Source of the DNA: Cephalotus follicularis
Lineage: Eukaryota; Streptophyta; Magnoliopsida; Oxalidales; Cephalotaceae
Length of the DNA stretch: 64,000 nucleotides
Direction of reading: 5' to 3'
Assembly: GCA_001972305.1 (NCBI GenBank)
Contig: BDDD01002389.1
Span: 1 to 64,000, forward strand
Shown: positions 60,167 to 64,000 of the stretch, piece by piece
Position numbering within the stretch: the first letter of the stretch is position 1
How the letters are laid out: each line of letters starts with the position of its first letter
Notes under the pieces: model-generated
What the model saw: only the letters and a program-made list of their open reading frames with translations
What the model was told of the DNA's origin: nothing
Database searches by the model: none
Made by a program: the position numbers and the translations under genes

Positions 60167-60528
60167 TGTTAGATTAGGGTGTCCCCGCCAACCACAAGAA
60201 GGCTGCAGACAAATGTAGTTGACATATGACACACTCCTTAATCGTACATTCTTAGTTCCATTCGTGTTTATTGTGCATATTCAATAAATAGTGGCATCTG
60301 GCTATATGTATTAACCCAAATCTCATAAATCTATACATTTTAGTTTATGAACAAAAGGCACTCTTTACAAATCATATAAACAAATCCATATCCATTATCA
60401 TAAGCAGTGAATGTGTGCAGAGGTGTAGCAGATATATATAATATTGATCATGTTAGATGTATATATAGCATAAAAAGATGTGAACAATGCCATATCATAT
60501 CCATATAAGCCATAACACAACCTGTCAT
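60167..60528 (+). mobile_element. 3' LTR start of copia I, truncated
   Basis: TGTTAGATTAGGG follows GGCCAAGTGGAAGAT, the usual copia PPT setting, and parallels the start of the nested solo LTR in A. It is cut off before or at the K repeat unit at 60529. Confidence 0.55.
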
Positions 60529-61442
60529 TAGTAACTCCACCATATGTCATCATCCAAAGCCTTTTATCCATATCAATCCATGACCATGCTATATCTATTA
60601 CATTTCATATCCGTTTACGGTCCTTATCCATTTACAATCCATATTCGTTTATGATTCATAGCCATATAGCACTCCACTAGGAATCTAGAGGTAAACTCCA
60701 TATGTAGTTGACATCGAGAGGTTGACTAAAAACATATACTGTCCCATACCAGCAAATATAAGTAGTTAACTGTAACATCGGTTCATTCACAAACTATTTT
60801 AAGCATCCATGCAATGCCCATCCATTTAATAACAGTCCATCCGATCACTAACTGTTCAATAACAACCCATTCGATCACTGTCTGATCAATAACGATCCAT
60901 TCGATCACTGTCCGTTCTATAACGGGTCACACGATCACTATTCGTTCAACAATGGTCCTTACGATCATGATCTGTTCAATAACGGTCCTTAACGATACTA
61001 TGCAATCGATAACGATACACTAGCCATCCATACACTATCCATTCACAATGACCATTCATATTCTATCTCGATCAACCACTGTTCGATACGAAAGCTATTC
61101 AAACAACACTTATGCCTTTTGGCCCATTCGATCGATCGCTTAGCATTACGGCTCATTCGGTCGGTCTTTTAATCGCTATACAGTTGGCTCATACCGTGCA
61201 TCCTCTTGTGAAACTGCTGACTCAGCTTCCGGATTAACATTCCTTAGTCGTCCGACTCTTCGTGTCATCAAAGAAACAAAACCGAAATGGAGTAAAACAA
61301 AGAGAGACATAAAACTGAAATACAAAGGACATATCGAAACGACTCTTAAGGAATAGCCCTAACCCAAATGTCTACCCATCTCACAGATCAAACCTAGATA
61401 GGTCTTCTAAGGAAAGAAAAACCTATTCTCTGATACCATAAC
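60529..61442 (-). mobile_element. Element K leader region (minus-strand gypsy), no gag
   Basis: The last 230 bp match the stretch between the PBS and gag in D (ACAGATCAAACCTAGATAGGTC and the PBS TGGTATCAGAGA on the minus strand at 61427-61438). No Gag start is seen where D has one. The rest holds a 30-bp minisatellite and CATTCGATC-rich short repeats. The segment from 60529 on recurs at 63551. Confidence 0.65.
60827..61006 (-). repeat. 30-bp minisatellite in K leader, about 6 copies
   Basis: Units start at 60827, 60857, 60887, 60917, 60947 and 60977. Shared pieces are AATAAC and CGATCACT. The same array starts again at 63849 in the second copy of the 3-kb unit. Confidence 0.85.
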
Positions 61443-63550
61443 TGTAACACTCCCGATTCGGAACCAGGATCACTCCCGATTCAGGATCGGTGTGTCACAC
61501 AAAACAGAGCTAAAACATATCAAAGATCTTAATCTTAATCAATACGTCGTGGTTCTAAAAATCTAAAAACATGTATCATCATGGAACATAAACTGAATCT
61601 GAAACATAATCTGAAAACTTTGTCATAAACCAAAATCACAATACTGTTTAGATAACGGGCCTATACACGACCATAACACTACTAAGAACATAACCGGATC
61701 AAACTCCTAGATCATCCTCTGACATAGGGTAACTCTCTCATCACACTTGCCCATGCTGTCCCTGAAAACCTGCCGCATGGAAAACAAAAACGCGGCTGAG
61801 CAAACCTCAGTACATATATAGAATCATAAAACAGTTTACGAACAGTTTATGAAACAAATCAATTACGAAACAACATAAATACGAATCAAAACGGGTACGA
61901 ATCAAAACAGAACAGTTACGAAACAAAACAGAACAGTTATGAATCATAACAGATCAGTTACGAATCATAACAGAACGAAACAAAACTGTATCCGAAACAA
62001 AGCAGTTTACCAAAACAAAAACGGTATCTGAAACAAAACAATATCATGCTCAATACAGTATCTGAAACAAACACGATATGATACAAAACATTTTATGAAA
62101 CGAAACACTTTACGAAACAGGAAAGAACAATTTACGGAACAAAAGAAAACAGTTTCTGAACAGTACGAAACAAACAGATTATAGAACAAAACAAAGCAGT
62201 AAACGATAAACGATAAACGATAATTTGAAAGCAGTAAGATTTCAAAGTTAACTCCAAACAGAAATCTTAAGCAGTATATCAGTTTAAACATTGTTTGAAA
62301 TCACATATGAACTTTCATAAAAATCAAATCCATAACTTTCAAAACGTATGACAAATCTTTCAAGACATAAGTTCCATACTGAGCCACATAACATATCACA
62401 TATCGAAACACATATAGCATGCGAGTAGCTAATTCCACATGCCCACTAGAATTGAAGTGTACGGCACTATACAAGTCAATTCTCACATATCACATATCTG
62501 ATCACACCTCAGATCACATATCATAAACTAGAATCGATTCATACGCCTCTATCATACATAGCGGATCCATAAATCCACCTCATGGGATTTATTCATAACA
62601 TTCAGAGAAGCCGTAGACTAATCACACCGCTACGGAAGTGTCACGTCCCCGTGCCAGGCCTACGACGTGCCTATGGTACGCCCCATAGGTGGGTATAATA
62701 CTGAGTATTTAATCATTTAGAAAACATTGATTTATCAAAATCAATTTAAAACACATAACATATGCTTTCACAAAACATATTCGCAAATCGTTCACCAACG
62801 ATATCAACTCATTTATTTCCACCATAAAAGAGATGATCATAACATATCATAACATATCGTATCATTTCGTATCATATAAATAAAGTCAGAATCATTCATA
62901 AATATCCGAACCAACTTTATTTTCGAAACATGTCAAAAACATTATCAATTTCCTAAACGAAGAAGCATAACAAAACTGTTTTCAGTTCGAAATATCAGAC
63001 AGCCAAGGAAACGATAGAAATCCGTACATATCCATTAGGCAATAAAACGGGTTTTATTCAATCAAAAACCGGTCGATGATAACCAAGAATTGAGATCCAT
63101 ACCAAATACAGAATCTGAAATTATCTCACATAAAATCAGAAGGATATCAAAGAAAGAAGGACATCCGTACTTCATTTACGAAAACAAAACCGAATTTATG
63201 CCAACAATACCGAAGGAGATATCAAGGAACGAAACATCCGTACAAAAACATAACCGAATTTATTCGAATAAAATCGAACGGAGTATCCAAGAATGAAAGA
63301 ATAATCCATACATTAATCATAAAAGTGAAACTGGATTGTTTCAATAAAATCAGATAGCCAAAGAACAGAAAATCCGTACATTTCAACAAACACATTCAAT
63401 TCAAATAAAACCGAATGATAACTAAAACAAGGAATCCATATTTTATTCTCAAAACATAATTGAATTTGTACTCTAATAAAATCAGTAAGAGTGTATCAAG
63501 AAACGAAGATCCGTACCTCATGCGATCACCAAAACAACCTCAAGAATATC
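61443..63550 (-). mobile_element. K 5' LTR, truncated (2,108 bp present)
   Basis: On the minus strand it ends GGGAGTGTTACA beside the PBS. It shares the twin hairpin (61773-61810) and the ACACTTCCGTAGCGGTGTGATTAGTC block with the B and D LTRs. It stops at 63550 within the block that in D precedes the GTCGAC array, so K has no array in view. A low-complexity GAAACAAAACAGTTA-like stretch (about 61840-62220) lengthens it relative to D. Confidence 0.7.
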
Positions 63551-64000
63551 ATTAGTAACTCCACCATATGTCATCATCCAAAGCCTTTTATCCATATCAA
63601 TCCATGACCATGCTATATCTATTACATTTCATATCCGTTTACGGCCCTTATCCATTTACAATCCATATTCGTTTATGATTCATATCCATATAGCACTCCA
63701 CTAGGAATCTAGAGGTAAACTCCATATGTAGTTGACATTGAGAGGTTGACTAAATACATATACTGTCCCATACCAGCATATATCAGTAGTTAACTGTCAC
63801 ATCGGTTCATTCACAAACTATTTTAAGCATCCATGCAATGCCCATCCATTTACTAACAGTCCATCCGATCACTAACCTTTCAATAACAACCCATTCGGTC
63901 ACTGTCTGATCAATAACGATCCATTCGATCACTGTCTGTTCTATAACAGGTCACACGATCACTATTCGTTCAACAATGGTCCTTACGATCATGATCTGTT
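63551..64000 (-). repeat. Second copy of the K leader unit, cut by window end
   Basis: Direct repeat of 60529-60978 at an offset of 3,022 bp with few differences. It begins abruptly after the truncated LTR, so leader and LTR form a tandem 3.0-kb unit of at least one full and one partial copy. Confidence 0.85.

Overview
This window is repeat DNA from a flowering-plant nuclear genome, probably a dicot. It is AT-rich and consists almost entirely of nested LTR retrotransposons. I see no convincing host gene, rRNA, tRNA or CRISPR array. The plant origin is inferred from Ty3/gypsy chromovirus polyproteins of Tekay/Del type, a Sirevirus-like Ty1/copia element, 2-3 kb LTRs, and primer binding sites matching plant initiator tRNA-Met.

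Layout by nesting. The oldest visible layer on the right is a plus-strand LTR fragment (element H, 51906-53158) beside a badly decayed copia element (I, 53159-60528). A copia element (C1) is inserted in H. It starts inside its 5' LTR at 8561, ends at 51900, and is spread over 43 kb by later insertions: a solo-LTR-like element A in reverse transcriptase (13217-18404, TSD tagct, itself holding a 1.8-kb solo copia LTR at 15730-17518); a Tekay chromovirus B (20736-32323) and a gag-only element C (32725-39650, TSD gaatt), both in an extra ORF downstream of pol; a minus-strand Tekay element D (40254-50351, perfect TSD gacaa) near the 3' end; and a gypsy LTR E (5970-8560) in the 5' LTR. E is interrupted by minus-strand element F (2271-5969), and F by an oppositely oriented LTR G (1-2270). 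The right end (60529-64000) holds a minus-strand gypsy leader and LTR (K), repeated directly with a 3,022-bp period.

Coding state. B has a nearly complete gag-pol with three in-frame TAG stops and a 2,075-bp tandem duplication that copies the LTR end, PBS, gag and the start of protease. D is older, with stops, frameshifts and an 85-codon deletion in RT. C encodes Gag only and resembles a TR-GAG non-autonomous element. C1 keeps recognisable gag, protease, integrase, RT and RNase H but is dead. Its extra 3' ORF resembles the putative plant transposon protein family.

Most unusual signal. LTRs of at least six elements, from both copia and gypsy, carry arrays of a short imperfect palindrome with core GTCGAC. 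The cores are spaced about 21 bp apart (two helical turns) with unrelated spacer sequence between them. One class is flanked as CAGTCGACTG (G, F, B, D) and another as GCGTCGACGC (C1, E and the solo copia LTR in A). A similar array lies between pol and the extra ORF of C1. I found no familiar explanation for this arrangement in unrelated LTRs.
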